6,125 bases of DNA from an uncultured cyanobacterium (GCA_938029995.1 CALHGI010000627.1:1-6125), one strand, 5' to 3'; positions 1 through 5,810 are shown, counted from the first letter of the stretch. Made by a program: numbers and translations. Notes: generated by a model from the letters alone, not told the origin.

Positions 1-8
1 CCATATGA

Positions 9-36
9 CAAACAGCTGAATGTATCCAGCTGTTTG
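9..36 (-). terminator. Hairpin downstream of the phycobilisome linker gene
   Basis: A perfect 10-bp inverted repeat (CAAACAGCTG at 9-18, CAGCTGTTTG at 27-36) encloses an 8-base loop. It lies about 86 bases past the stop codon of the minus-strand linker gene, so it could end that transcript. No T-run follows on the minus strand, so it is at best a non-canonical terminator or an mRNA 3'-end stabiliser. The rest of 1-122 holds no open frame I can support. Confidence 0.4.
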
Positions 37-122
37 ATGCGTCCATAGTTATGACAACTACAAGCATTCAGCGATGACGTAGGCCATAGGCGCTATACTA
101 CATGCGGACAGCGAGCGCTACG

Positions 123-881
123 TTACATGTGGCCAGCTGTAATTGCGCCTAGGGCAACGGCCAGAACTATACGGGTCACTTCGATGACACCAGCAACCGT
201 GGCCACCGCACCCACCTTACGAATGATGGCAGGGGGCATATTGCCTTCCCATAGGGGATTCACGGCACCAACAAAGCTAAACTGAGCTTCGTTACCCACA
301 CCTTGGTAGCGCTTGATGCTCAGTTCCTTCGGTAGGGCAGGTAGATCCTGATTACTGGAAGAGAGCTTCAGGGAACGACGACTGGGCACCTGAAAAGGGC
401 CAAACGCAGCTACATATTCATCGGACCCAGTGAGCTTCTCAGCAAAAGGACGAATGCCCTCTGAAGCTAGCAATGAACTCCACTTAAAGACTTCGGACTG
501 AATAGCAGGACGCCCCAACACACGCTCGAAGCAAAGCTGCACAAAGCGATAGTTGCTATTGGTGGCCAGGATGTAGTTAACAAACATATCGGAGCAAATT
601 AGCTCACGCACCAACTCCTGGGTAGTTAGCTCACCATTGATATAGGCAGAATCCAGGGATTTATTGTGGTGGAAATCAATATTGCGATTGTCTTTGAAAA
701 GACGACGGTAAACTGCCTGGAGGCAGGCTGCTTTATCCATTGTGGAAAACGTCTTAATGCCGCTGGCATCACCGTTTTCCAAGCGAAGACCGCCATTGGT
801 GGATACGGGGATAACCTGGTTATTATTGGCTAGTGTCTGCATTTGTAATTGAGTTTTATAAATGGACAAGCAGGCATTCAT
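123..881 (-). CDS. Phycobilisome linker-domain protein with hydrophobic C-terminal tail (CpcG/CpcL-like)
   Basis: The protein has 252 residues and one phycobilisome linker domain at about residues 50-163. Visible family landmarks are YRRLF (58-62), NGELTTQELVREL (82-94), NYRFVQLCFERVLGR (110-123) and SDEYVAAFG (153-161). Linkers of this family join phycobiliprotein hexamers into rods or attach rods to a core or membrane on the cytoplasmic face of thylakoids. A linker region follows, with a basic VPSRRS stretch (165-170). The C-terminus is hydrophobic (about 224-249), interrupted by one Glu and one Arg. CpcL (CpcG2) has the same order and similar length (about 250 aa), and its tail anchors rods to the membrane. 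The N-terminal 50 residues do not look like the usual CpcG start, so orthology is inferred only. Start at ATG 881 is preceded by GAAGGG; an in-frame ATG at 842 (residue 14) is an alternative with no Shine-Dalgarno. No phycobiliprotein gene is adjacent here, so the gene looks solitary. Confidence 0.85.
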   Translation of the reverse strand: MNACLSIYKTQLQMQTLANNNQVIPVSTNGGLRLENGDASGIKTFSTMDKAACLQAVYRRLFKDNRNIDFHHNKSLDSAYINGELTTQELVRELICSDMFVNYILATNSNYRFVQLCFERVLGRPAIQSEVFKWSSLLASEGIRPFAEKLTGSDEYVAAFGPFQVPSRRSLKLSSSNQDLPALPKELSIKRYQGVGNEAQFSFVGAVNPLWEGNMPPAIIRKVGAVATVAGVIEVTRIVLAVALGAITAGHM

Positions 882-1122
882 AGAGCCCTTCAGTCACAAG
901 CTATAGTAATGACTTGCCGTTCATCACCCACAGAACTGATAAGTATATTTACTCAATTTGTTTCGGTATGTTGCATTACTCTCAGAAACACAGGCAGATA
1001 TCTGAGGCATGCAGGGACTAGGAACTATTGGCAGTCAATGATTTTAAGATTTTTTTAGGTTTATGGAATACGCTCAGATTTTCTCAGGAATGATGGTGGT
1101 AGCTGTGGGCAGATAATTTTAT

Positions 1123-1151
1123 TTGACAACTAGCGTTCAATAGTCGTATTC
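1123..1151 (+). promoter_or_regulatory. Isolated plus-strand promoter-like motif
   Basis: A perfect sigma-70-type -35 hexamer TTGACA (1123-1128) is followed 17 bases later by the weak -10 candidate GTATTC (1146-1151). No plus-strand gene starts within the following 1.9 kb. If functional, it would drive a non-coding or antisense transcript through the dispersed repeat and possibly into the 3' end of the two-TM gene. The poor -10 makes chance occurrence a real possibility. Confidence 0.2.
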
Positions 1152-1253
1152 GGTGTGAGCTTGCACTGCTTCCGAGGCTAATGGCGTTCTGTTTTTCCAT
1201 CGGCTAATCTGCAATTCACCGGCCAAAGCAAACACCTGTCAAAGCACATCAAG

Positions 1254-1308
1254 CTAGTGGTCTGTCCAGACTCAGACTTAGGATGAGGCGAGTAAAGCGT
1301 TAAACGAT
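1254..1308 (+). repeat. Dispersed 55-bp repeat, copy A
   Basis: This stretch matches 5979-6033 at 48 of 55 positions without gaps and in the same orientation. Both copies begin with CTAG, then share GGTCTGTC and AGACTTAGGAT, and end with AAGCGTTAAACGAT. Differences cluster in the first third. Both copies lie outside the recognisable genes. They are most simply explained as remnants or ends of a mobile or miniature element, or a genome-wide intergenic repeat. No transposase is visible here and no second, inverted end was found. Confidence 0.8.
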
Positions 1309-1335
1309 ATGCAGAGTCACCCTTTACTCTTCATC
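1282..1335. repeat. Imperfect inverted repeat overlapping repeat copy A
   Basis: GATGAGGCGAGTAAAG (1282-1297) faces CTTTACTCTTCATC (1322-1335). Eight pairs next to the loop are perfect (GAGTAAAG/CTTTACTC), and GATGA/TCATC can pair beyond a small internal mismatch. The loop is 24 bases. The left arm belongs to the dispersed repeat; the right arm does not recur at the other copy. It would fold as RNA on either strand, but it is not a standard terminator. Confidence 0.45.
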
Positions 1336-1419
1336 AGAGCCCATCCCAATTTTTAGCGTTGACGCTGCCCTAGCCCCAAGGGTATATGTCTTAAGCAATC
1401 TCCCTGAGAATTTTCGCTA

Positions 1420-1442
1420 TTAGCTGCCTTGCAGACAGCTGA
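1420..1442 (-). terminator. Weak hairpin after the two-TM protein gene
   Basis: TTAGCTG (1420-1426) can pair with CAGCTGA (1436-1442), seven pairs including one G-T, around a 9-base loop. It lies about 31 bases past the stop of the minus-strand operon, where a terminator is expected. It lacks a following T-run on the minus strand, so the assignment rests mainly on position. Confidence 0.25.
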
Positions 1443-1473
1443 ATTATCTTCTTACCCGTAGAGCCCCGAAAGA

Positions 1474-2187
1474 TTATCCCCCAGTCTCTTCTTGAAGACT
1501 AGATTGAGATAGGTCATCCTGCGGTTTTACCCTAAAGAGATCCTTGAAGACTTGATCGATCAGATAGTCAAAAATGCAGGTTAATACCTTTCTAGAGACC
1601 CAGAAAAAAGCGCCAATAATGGCCAAAAAGGCACCGACTAAATAAAGAACCCAACGATGATCTTCATGGATGCTTAGGGACGATTGCCCAGGGTGATTGA
1701 TAAATGTATTAATCTGATCAACATGACGATGTATCGCCGGACTGTTGACGTATTCTTGGGTTAAGGGAATTTTTTGGTTGTTAGCAATCAGCATCACTCG
1801 GCGCATCTTAGCCCCCTTAAAAGCAGGGCCAATGTCTACTTCAGCACGTTGAAGTTGCTCAATTGATTGGGTGTTTTCATGCCCCAGGCTGGATGAGGTC
1901 AGGCCGCAGACAAACTGAGGTGAAATAGTTTCCACCGATGAAGTGGCTATGGGATCGCAATGCAGGGTTACCTGGGGAACAAAACGAGTAAACCCAATGA
2001 GCATTACCCCCAGCAAAGTTATTAAACCGATGGCAAATCGTGCGGCAAAAAGTCTTGCTCGGACTAAGGATTTTAAAACTTGCTTGATGTATTCAACAAT
2101 CAGCATAAAGCCTGATGCAGGGTCTGCATCAAGTCTAGCGTATTGAAACTGGCGCAGTTTTAAGGCCCCCCCGTCGTCAGTCTCCAT
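1474..2187 (-). CDS. Uncharacterised protein with two membrane segments
   Basis: The protein has 237 residues. A basic stretch (KSLVRARLFAARF, 39-51) leads into a first membrane segment at about 51-70, and a second spans about 178-197 before SRK. By the positive-inside rule both ends face the cytoplasm. The loop of about 105 residues (71-177) would then be extracytoplasmic, with two cysteines (77 and 94) that could form a disulfide. The loop carries a pattern I associate with uncharacterised bacterial two-TM proteins: a V-M-L-I stretch, then IPLTQEY (140-146), then IN.FI (159-163) and a W (179) just before the second segment. I know no function. The start at 2187 overlaps the end of the upstream YdcF-like gene by 11 bases, which suggests translational coupling. 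An in-frame ATG at 2106 (residue 28) still keeps both membrane segments. Seven consecutive G occur near the 5' end (plus-strand C at 2166-2172). Confidence 0.75.
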   Translation of the reverse strand: METDDGGALKLRQFQYARLDADPASGFMLIVEYIKQVLKSLVRARLFAARFAIGLITLLGVMLIGFTRFVPQVTLHCDPIATSSVETISPQFVCGLTSSSLGHENTQSIEQLQRAEVDIGPAFKGAKMRRVMLIANNQKIPLTQEYVNSPAIHRHVDQINTFINHPGQSSLSIHEDHRWVLYLVGAFLAIIGAFFWVSRKVLTCIFDYLIDQVFKDLFRVKPQDDLSQSSLQEETGG

Positions 2188-2800
2188 GCCGTCGCTGCCG
2201 TAAATAGTTCAGCACGGCCCCACGCGACGCCAAGTCTCCCTTTTTACCGTATTTATCAATGCGTTCTTGCTCTCCATAGATTAGCTCATAGCACTTACCC
2301 TGCAATGTCCCTTGGGAATGTACCACCGTTGCTTGCCAATCCATCGCCATACCCGGCGCACTATAAACCCTCAGGGTAGGATACTCAGCCAGGGCCACGG
2401 TAATGATGGTCATCACCGCCCGCTGTTGGTGAAAGGGCATCGCGACAACTAACAAAGATTTGACGCCCTGGGCCTTGGCATAGCGTACGGTAGCTTGGGC
2501 TTCAATCAGGGTGTTGAGGCTGTCCGTAGGGTCCGTGGGGACAGGCTGTACTAGCTCTGGTGAAACATAGGAGGTGATGCGATCGCACCACACCGTCTTC
2601 CCCGGATAGCCACTCATCGCCTCCGTACCAGGAATCCAAACCGCGTCGGTCTGGCCGCGCTCCACCAGACTTTGCGCCCGCTGAAAAATAGAAGATTCAT
2701 TATCTGGCGTTTGACCAAAAATATAGGCCGCCCCACAGCTTGGAGGCAACGGATCACAAAAAATACGATGGAGTAATTCTTCCGATTCAAATATTTCCAT
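2177..2800 (-). CDS. YdcF/ElyC-type DUF218 domain protein
   Basis: This 207-residue protein matches the DUF218 (YdcF/SanA/ElyC) fold pattern: a beta-strand AAYIFGQ (24-30), RAQSLVERG (41-49), a turn with IPGTEAMSGYPG (57-68 region), then SLNTLIEAQ (94-102), the strand SLLVVAMPFHQQRA (115-128), and a C-terminal GDLASRGAVLNYLRQRR. The N-T..EA and FH..RA motifs are the family's most conserved points. E. coli members (ElyC, SanA) act in envelope integrity, while YdcF is reported to bind S-adenosylmethionine; the molecular reaction is generally unknown. Here no signal peptide or membrane segment is visible, so it appears cytosolic, like YdcF. It is the first gene of a two-gene operon with the two-TM protein, which suggests joint envelope work (inference). 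The start at ATG 2800 is preceded only by a weak AGG. A HIP1 octamer (2579-2586) lies inside the gene. Confidence 0.8.
   Translation of the reverse strand: MEIFESEELLHRIFCDPLPPSCGAAYIFGQTPDNESSIFQRAQSLVERGQTDAVWIPGTEAMSGYPGKTVWCDRITSYVSPELVQPVPTDPTDSLNTLIEAQATVRYAKAQGVKSLLVVAMPFHQQRAVMTIITVALAEYPTLRVYSAPGMAMDWQATVVHSQGTLQGKCYELIYGEQERIDKYGKKGDLASRGAVLNYLRQRRHGD
2579..2586. repeat. HIP1 octamer GCGATCGC
   Basis: GCGATCGC is the highly iterated palindrome of many cyanobacterial genomes. This copy lies within the YdcF-like gene; a second is at 5965-5972. Two in 6.1 kb is far above chance for an 8-mer and supports a cyanobacterial origin. Confidence 0.8.
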
Positions 2801-2853
2801 TTAACCTATTTAGCACAGACAACCACAGCATCAAATATCGTCAGCATACCCCC

Positions 2854-2881
2854 AATATAGAGAGATTATCGCCGATCAAAA
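2854..2881 (-). promoter_or_regulatory. Candidate promoter for the YdcF-like/two-TM operon
   Basis: On the minus strand a -10 hexamer TATATT (2854-2859, five of six consensus) is preceded after 16 bases by TTTTGA (2876-2881, three of six) as -35. Transcription would begin near 2847, giving a leader of about 47 bases before ATG 2800. The -35 is weak, so an activator or a different start is possible. Confidence 0.4.
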
Positions 2882-2952
2882 TAGCTCAAGATAATGGGTA
2901 AATCCGGAAAATAAGCCCATCAAGCCATATTAAACATATCAAGCAAAATAAC

Positions 2953-3006
2953 GTTCCAAAAATCTGGAACTGTGGTCAGGGGACAACAAACCCATGACCA
3001 CAGTTC
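2953..3006. promoter_or_regulatory. Two overlapping, mutually exclusive hairpins in the divergent region
   Basis: The main hairpin has perfect 12-bp arms, GAACTGTGGTCA (2967-2978) and TGACCACAGTTC (2995-3006). After one mismatch, three more G-C pairs (2980-2982 with 2991-2993) close an 8-base loop. A smaller perfect hairpin, GTTCCA (2953-2958) with TGGAAC (2965-2970), reuses the first bases of the same left arm, so both cannot form together. The structure lies between the two divergent promoter candidates. It may be a protein-binding dyad, or on the minus strand a terminator-like stem, since TTTTT follows four bases after the stem. Confidence 0.6.
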
Positions 3007-3032
3007 ACTTGGCATTCGAGGTGCGTGGGGCC

Positions 3033-3061
3033 TTAGCAATATCCAATTTGCCCCCTACAAT
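3033..3061 (+). promoter_or_regulatory. Candidate panE promoter
   Basis: TTAGCA (3033-3038, four of six -35 bases) and TACAAT (3056-3061, five of six -10 bases) are separated by exactly 17 bases. The predicted start near 3068 gives a short leader of about 38 bases that includes the GAGGGG ribosome binding site at 3093-3098. The large dyad 2967-3006 lies just upstream of the -35, where a regulator could bind. Confidence 0.5.
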
Positions 3062-3105
3062 TAACGAACAGAGTAGAAATGGACTGAGTAAAGAGGGGAC
3101 TGAGC

Positions 3106-4083
3106 ATGTCGGCTAAACGCTATGCCATTATTGGCACAGGGGCCATTGGCGGTTACTACGGAGCACGTTTACAGCAAAGCGGCTGCGACGTTCATTTTCT
3201 GTTGCGTAGCGACTATGACCATGTGAAACACCATGGCCTGGTGGTGGAGTCCGTGGATGGGGATATCACCCTATCCCAGGTCAATGGTTACCACACCCCG
3301 GCAAACATGCCCCCCGTGGATGTGGTGGTGGTGGCCTTAAAAACAACCCAGAACCATCTCCTACCAACGCTTATGCCGCCCCTTAATGACGGGGCCCTGT
3401 TAGTCACCTTACAAAATGGCCTGGGCATTGAAGAGGCCATGGCTCAGCTAGTCCCGCCGGAACACATCATGGGGGGGCTATGTTTTATTTGCTCTAACAA
3501 GGTGGGACCGGGCCGCATTCACCACCTAGACTACGGCAAAATCCAGCTGGGGGCCTACAGTGCCACGGGGCAACAACAGGAACTGACAACAACCATGGAA
3601 GCCGTTGCCAATGACTTCCGGAGAGCCAAGATTCCCATTGATGTTACTAACGATCTGTTTGTTGCCCGCTGGCGAAAACTGGTGTGGAATGTGCCCTACA
3701 ACGGTCTGTCGGTGGTGTTAAACGCCACGACCAATGAGCTGATGGCCAATGGGGCCGTGAAAAGCCGAATCCAGGCATTGATGGGTGAAGTCATTAATGC
3801 GGCGAACACCTGGACTGACCGTCAGACGACAAACACTGACCGATCTCGCCATATTCCGCTATCATTTGCCACCGACATGCTGGAGGCCACCGCTAAAATG
3901 AAGCCCTATCGGACCAGCATGAAAATTGACTTTGATGAGGGCCGCCCGCTGGAGGTGGAGGCAATTTTGGGCAACCCGATGCGGGCGGCCGCTGAACTGG
4001 GGGTGGCGGTGCCGGAAATGGAAAAGCTTTATGGACAGATTAGGCAGCTTTCGAACAAGAACGCCGCCGCCCATAGCCGTTGA
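3106..4083 (+). CDS. panE: 2-dehydropantoate 2-reductase (ketopantoate reductase)
   Basis: This 325-residue enzyme fits the PanE/ApbA family, which reduces ketopantoate to pantoate with NADPH in cytosolic pantothenate and CoA synthesis. The N-terminal Rossmann fold begins with GTGAIG (10-15) and continues with VALKT (76-80) and LQNGLG (102-107). The C-terminal helical domain starts with RWRKLVWNVPYNGLS (188-202). Here Lys191 aligns with the catalytic lysine (E. coli Lys176), with Asn195 and Asn199 following. SMKIDFDEGRPLEVEAI (271-287) holds the conserved Ser271 and substrate-binding Glu283. All key residues are present, so it should be active. The length is slightly above E. coli PanE (303 aa). 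Cyanobacteria can carry several family members, so the true substrate may be another 2-keto acid. The start at 3106 has GAGGGG seven bases upstream. It is transcribed divergently from the YdcF-like operon and converges on purU. Confidence 0.88.
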   Translation: MSAKRYAIIGTGAIGGYYGARLQQSGCDVHFLLRSDYDHVKHHGLVVESVDGDITLSQVNGYHTPANMPPVDVVVVALKTTQNHLLPTLMPPLNDGALLVTLQNGLGIEEAMAQLVPPEHIMGGLCFICSNKVGPGRIHHLDYGKIQLGAYSATGQQQELTTTMEAVANDFRRAKIPIDVTNDLFVARWRKLVWNVPYNGLSVVLNATTNELMANGAVKSRIQALMGEVINAANTWTDRQTTNTDRSRHIPLSFATDMLEATAKMKPYRTSMKIDFDEGRPLEVEAILGNPMRAAAELGVAVPEMEKLYGQIRQLSNKNAAAHSR

Positions 4084-4091
4084 TGTGACCC

Positions 4092-4119
4092 GGCGCGCCC
4101 CAGGAGATTGGGCGCGGCC
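4092..4119. terminator. GC-rich hairpin between convergent panE and purU
   Basis: GGCGCGCCC (4092-4100) pairs with GGGCGCGGCC (4110-4119): nine G-C pairs with a single bulged G at 4116, closing a 9-base loop. It fills the 36-base gap between the two convergent stop codons, so it can serve both transcripts. No T-run follows on either strand, so it is an L-shaped or transcription-blocking stem rather than a classic intrinsic terminator. Confidence 0.55.
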
Positions 4120-4986
4120 CTAGGCAAACACCACCGTACGATTACCGTAAACCAATACCCGGTTTTGTAAATGCAGCCGTACCGCACGGGACAGGACTAA
4201 ACGCTCCACATCCTTACCTTTGCGGATCAAATCACTCACCTGGTCTCGATGGCTCACATGCACCACGTCCTGCTCAATAATCGGCCCAGCATCCAAGTCT
4301 GAGGTCACATAGTGTCCCGTTGCCCCGATGATTTTCACCCCCCGCTCATAGGCCCGATGGTAAGGGTTGGCCCCCACAAACGCAGGTAAAAACGAGTGGT
4401 GAATGTTGATGATCTTTGGAAACTGACTGAGGAAATCAGGACTTAAAATTTGCATGTACTTCGCTAGCACCACCACATCGATGGCATGCTCCTTCAGCAG
4501 CGCTAACTGCTTGGCTTCCTGCTCTGGCTTGGTGGCCTTGGTGATTGGAATATGATGAAAGGCGATATTAAACTGCTCAGCAATCGGCCTTAGGGTTTCG
4601 TGGTTGCTCATGATCAGCGGAATCTCCGCCGCTAGCTCCCCGGCCTGGTGCCGCCACAGCAAGTCCAGCAGACAGTGGTTTTGCTTGCTCACCCAAATAG
4701 CCATGCGGGGCACCTCGTCCGAGAAGTGCAGCTGCCACACGGCCCCCAACGGTTTGGCAATGGAGTCAAAGGCAGGACCGATCAGCTCTCGCTGTAAATT
4801 AAAGCCCGCTAACTGCCATTCAATGCGCGACAAAAATAGCTCGGATGGCTCATCTCGATGCTGGTCGGCATGGACCACATTGCCCCCGTTGGCATAGATA
4901 AAGTTAGCGATTTTAGCCACCAGCCCCTGTTGGTCAGGACATGAGATTAGAAGAGTTGCAGTGGGCAAGTTTACGGGTGAGGTCAT
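4120..4986 (-). CDS. purU: Formyltetrahydrofolate deformylase
   Basis: PurU hydrolyses 10-formyltetrahydrofolate to formate and tetrahydrofolate in the cytosol. It balances the one-carbon pool and, in plants and probably cyanobacteria, supports photorespiratory glycine handling. An N-terminal ACT domain (about residues 10-86 from the ATG) starts with SCPDQQGLVAKI and includes HADQH. The formyltransferase-type catalytic domain follows (about 93-271) and contains IMSNH, VVLAKYMQILSP, INIHHSFLPAF and SDLDAGPI. Asn194, His196 and Asp232 match the N-H-D catalytic triad of glycinamide ribonucleotide transformylase-type enzymes. The KYM and GANPYHRAYERGVKIIGATGHY stretches are typical of PurU. I chose ATG 4986 (288 aa, family size about 280). 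A GTG at 4998 is also in frame, adds four residues, and has AGGA 11 bases upstream; the first 12 bases are nearly duplicated there. No strong promoter stands out upstream. The gene appears to be a single transcription unit. Confidence 0.93.
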   Translation of the reverse strand: MTSPVNLPTATLLISCPDQQGLVAKIANFIYANGGNVVHADQHRDEPSELFLSRIEWQLAGFNLQRELIGPAFDSIAKPLGAVWQLHFSDEVPRMAIWVSKQNHCLLDLLWRHQAGELAAEIPLIMSNHETLRPIAEQFNIAFHHIPITKATKPEQEAKQLALLKEHAIDVVVLAKYMQILSPDFLSQFPKIINIHHSFLPAFVGANPYHRAYERGVKIIGATGHYVTSDLDAGPIIEQDVVHVSHRDQVSDLIRKGKDVERLVLSRAVRLHLQNRVLVYGNRTVVFA

Positions 4987-5142
4987 GGGTGAAGTCACTG
5001 CGAGATTGTCCTACATACTAAACATGATCCCCTGTCCAGAACGGCTGCTGTATGCAAGGGAAATGGGTTTGAACGGGGATAGGGTTGATGGGATCAACAC
5101 CTTGCCAGGGCAATTTTCAAGATGGTGATCGATAACATTCAA

Positions 5143-5179
5143 AAACGGCAAGCTAGGACCTTAGCCCAACTTGCCGTTT
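5143..5179 (-). terminator. Intrinsic terminator of mscL
   Basis: A perfect 10-bp stem (AAACGGCAAG at 5143-5152, CTTGCCGTTT at 5170-5179) encloses 17 bases. On the minus strand it ends in a run of five T (plus-strand A at 5141-5145). It starts 59 bases after the mscL stop codon. An inner GCTA/TAGC pairing (5152-5155 with 5162-5165) could form a small alternative loop. Between this and purU (4987-5142) I see no gene, only the purU leader and a short TTGC/GCAA stem near 5102-5113. Confidence 0.85.
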
Positions 5180-5238
5180 GATTATTCAGTATATCGATTC
5201 AACGGATGAACGAAACCATCGGTTATGGCTTCAAGCGT

Positions 5239-5661
5239 TTACATCCGCTGCTCTAGGAAACCGGTTAGGCGGCCTAGGGTATCGTTGAGCTTCTCGTCGG
5301 TGCTGGGGCCTGCATCCACTTCTTCAGTGCGCTTCATTCGCTCAAAGGAACGAATGATTATGAACATTACAAAGGCAATCACCACAAAATTAATGACTGC
5401 GGACAAGAAAAGACCGTACTTGATGCCATTGGCAGAGAGCTCTGCAATGTCTGAGACGCCAGCGGCACTGAGGGCTGGGGTCAACAACAGAGGGGTAATA
5501 ATGTCCCCGATGAATGAGGTAATAACCGCACCGAATGCACCACCGATGATCACGGCTACGGCCAAATCGACGACATTTCCGCGCAATAGAAAGTCACGAA
5601 AATCAGTCATGAAGCTGCCTGCAGAGTTCACAGCCTGGGAACGTGATTGTTTACTAACCAT
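5239..5661 (-). CDS. mscL: Large-conductance mechanosensitive channel
   Basis: MscL forms a homopentamer in the cytoplasmic membrane that opens under high membrane tension and releases small solutes during hypo-osmotic shock. From ATG 5661 the product has 140 residues. It runs through FRDFLLRGNVVDLAVAVIIG (21-40), an amphipathic N-terminal helix leading into TM1 and matching the family signature. Next come a GGAFG gate-region segment, a periplasmic loop (about 59-80), NGIKYG, TM2 (about 83-104) and a charged cytoplasmic helix to the C-terminus. E. coli MscL has 136 residues. The start at 5661 is favoured by AAGGA 11 bases upstream. A GTG at 5709 would add 16 residues, and an ATG at 5610 (MTDFRDFL) would mimic the shorter E. 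coli N-terminus. The gene stands alone, followed by its own terminator, and its upstream DNA is unusually structured. Confidence 0.95.
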   Translation of the reverse strand: MVSKQSRSQAVNSAGSFMTDFRDFLLRGNVVDLAVAVIIGGAFGAVITSFIGDIITPLLLTPALSAAGVSDIAELSANGIKYGLFLSAVINFVVIAFVMFIIIRSFERMKRTEEVDAGPSTDEKLNDTLGRLTGFLEQRM

Positions 5662-5672
5662 AATGATGTACG

Positions 5673-5677
5673 TCCTT
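5673..5677 (-). promoter_or_regulatory. Ribosome binding site deciding the mscL start
   Basis: AAGGA on the minus strand lies 11 bases before ATG 5661. It is the only good Shine-Dalgarno near the candidate starts and would fall inside the coding region if the GTG at 5709 were used. It therefore supports the 140-residue form. Confidence 0.5.
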
Positions 5678-5724
5678 AACGAAAAGAATCCTGTGTGTCT
5701 GTCTTTCACATTGAAACAGCCCGA

Positions 5725-5745
5725 GTGGCCATGTTAAATGGCCGC
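5725..5745. repeat. Hairpin in the mscL upstream region
   Basis: GGCCAT (5727-5732) and ATGGCC (5738-5743) form a perfect 6-bp stem around a 5-base loop, extendable by a G-T and a G-C pair to 5725-5745. It lies between the terminator hairpin and the mscL start. If transcription begins upstream, it would be part of the mscL leader RNA. Confidence 0.5.
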
Positions 5746-5755
5746 CAAAGCGTTG

Positions 5756-5787
5756 AAAAATAAGCGTATTTGTACCTACGCTTTTTC
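5756..5787. terminator. Bidirectional terminator-like hairpin upstream of mscL
   Basis: AAGCGTA (5762-5768) and TACGCTT (5777-5783) form a perfect 7-bp stem with an 8-base loop. A-run and T-run flank it on both sides: TTTTT continues at 5782-5786 on plus, and ATTTTTC follows on minus (5761-5755). It therefore resembles an intrinsic terminator in both directions. On the minus strand it lies about 95 bases before the mscL ATG. It may end transcription from the right, or act in the mscL leader as an attenuator. Confidence 0.7.
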
Positions 5788-5810
5788 ATTGTTCAAAGTG
5801 AATTGCTGGA

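Larger units (their letters stand above)
882..1473. other. 592-bp intergenic region without a supported gene
   Basis: No reading frame here has recognisable protein character; the longest plus-strand frame (849-1058) overlaps the linker gene antisense and looks random. On the minus strand a TATACT -10-like hexamer (942-947) sits about 60 bases before the linker start, but it has no matching -35, so the linker promoter stays unresolved. The region also holds a perfect palindrome CAGATATCTG (995-1004), an isolated TTGACA motif (1123), a dispersed repeat (1254-1308) and two hairpins, listed separately where worth it. The part at 900-1060 is AT-rich. Confidence 0.6.

Noticed and set aside
942..953. 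AGTA-TATT-TACT dyad as a possible NtcA site upstream of the linker gene
   Set aside because: NtcA sites need GTA and TAC separated by eight bases; here the gap is four, so the spacing does not fit.
995..1004. Palindrome CAGATATCTG
   Set aside because: Perfect but short, not placed at any credible promoter, and not repeated in the window; likely chance.
849..1058. 69-codon plus-strand frame at the 5' end of the linker gene
   Set aside because: No family features, overlaps the linker start antisense, no ribosome binding site worth noting.
1357..1368. AGCGT/ACGCT mini-hairpin next to a T-run
   Set aside because: The stem effectively has four pairs, and the T-run lies on the wrong side for a terminator on the plus strand; on the minus strand A, not T, follows.
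1943..2146. 67-codon plus-strand frame inside the two-TM gene
   Set aside because: Antisense shadow of a better-supported membrane protein gene.
3862..4123. Short open frames on both strands inside the 3' end of panE (3862-4074 minus, 3926-4123 plus)
   Set aside because: Both overlap well-supported panE coding sequence, have Arg/Trp/His-rich composition typical of wrong-frame reading, and have no homology I recognise.
4604..4897. 97-codon plus-strand frame inside purU
   Set aside because: Antisense to the conserved ACT and catalytic regions of PurU; Ser/Cys/Trp-rich shadow composition.
5225..5737. 170-codon plus-strand open frame across mscL
   Set aside because: It is the antisense shadow of mscL; the minus strand encodes a clear MscL, and the plus-strand product is low-complexity and Ser/Thr/Met-rich without family features.
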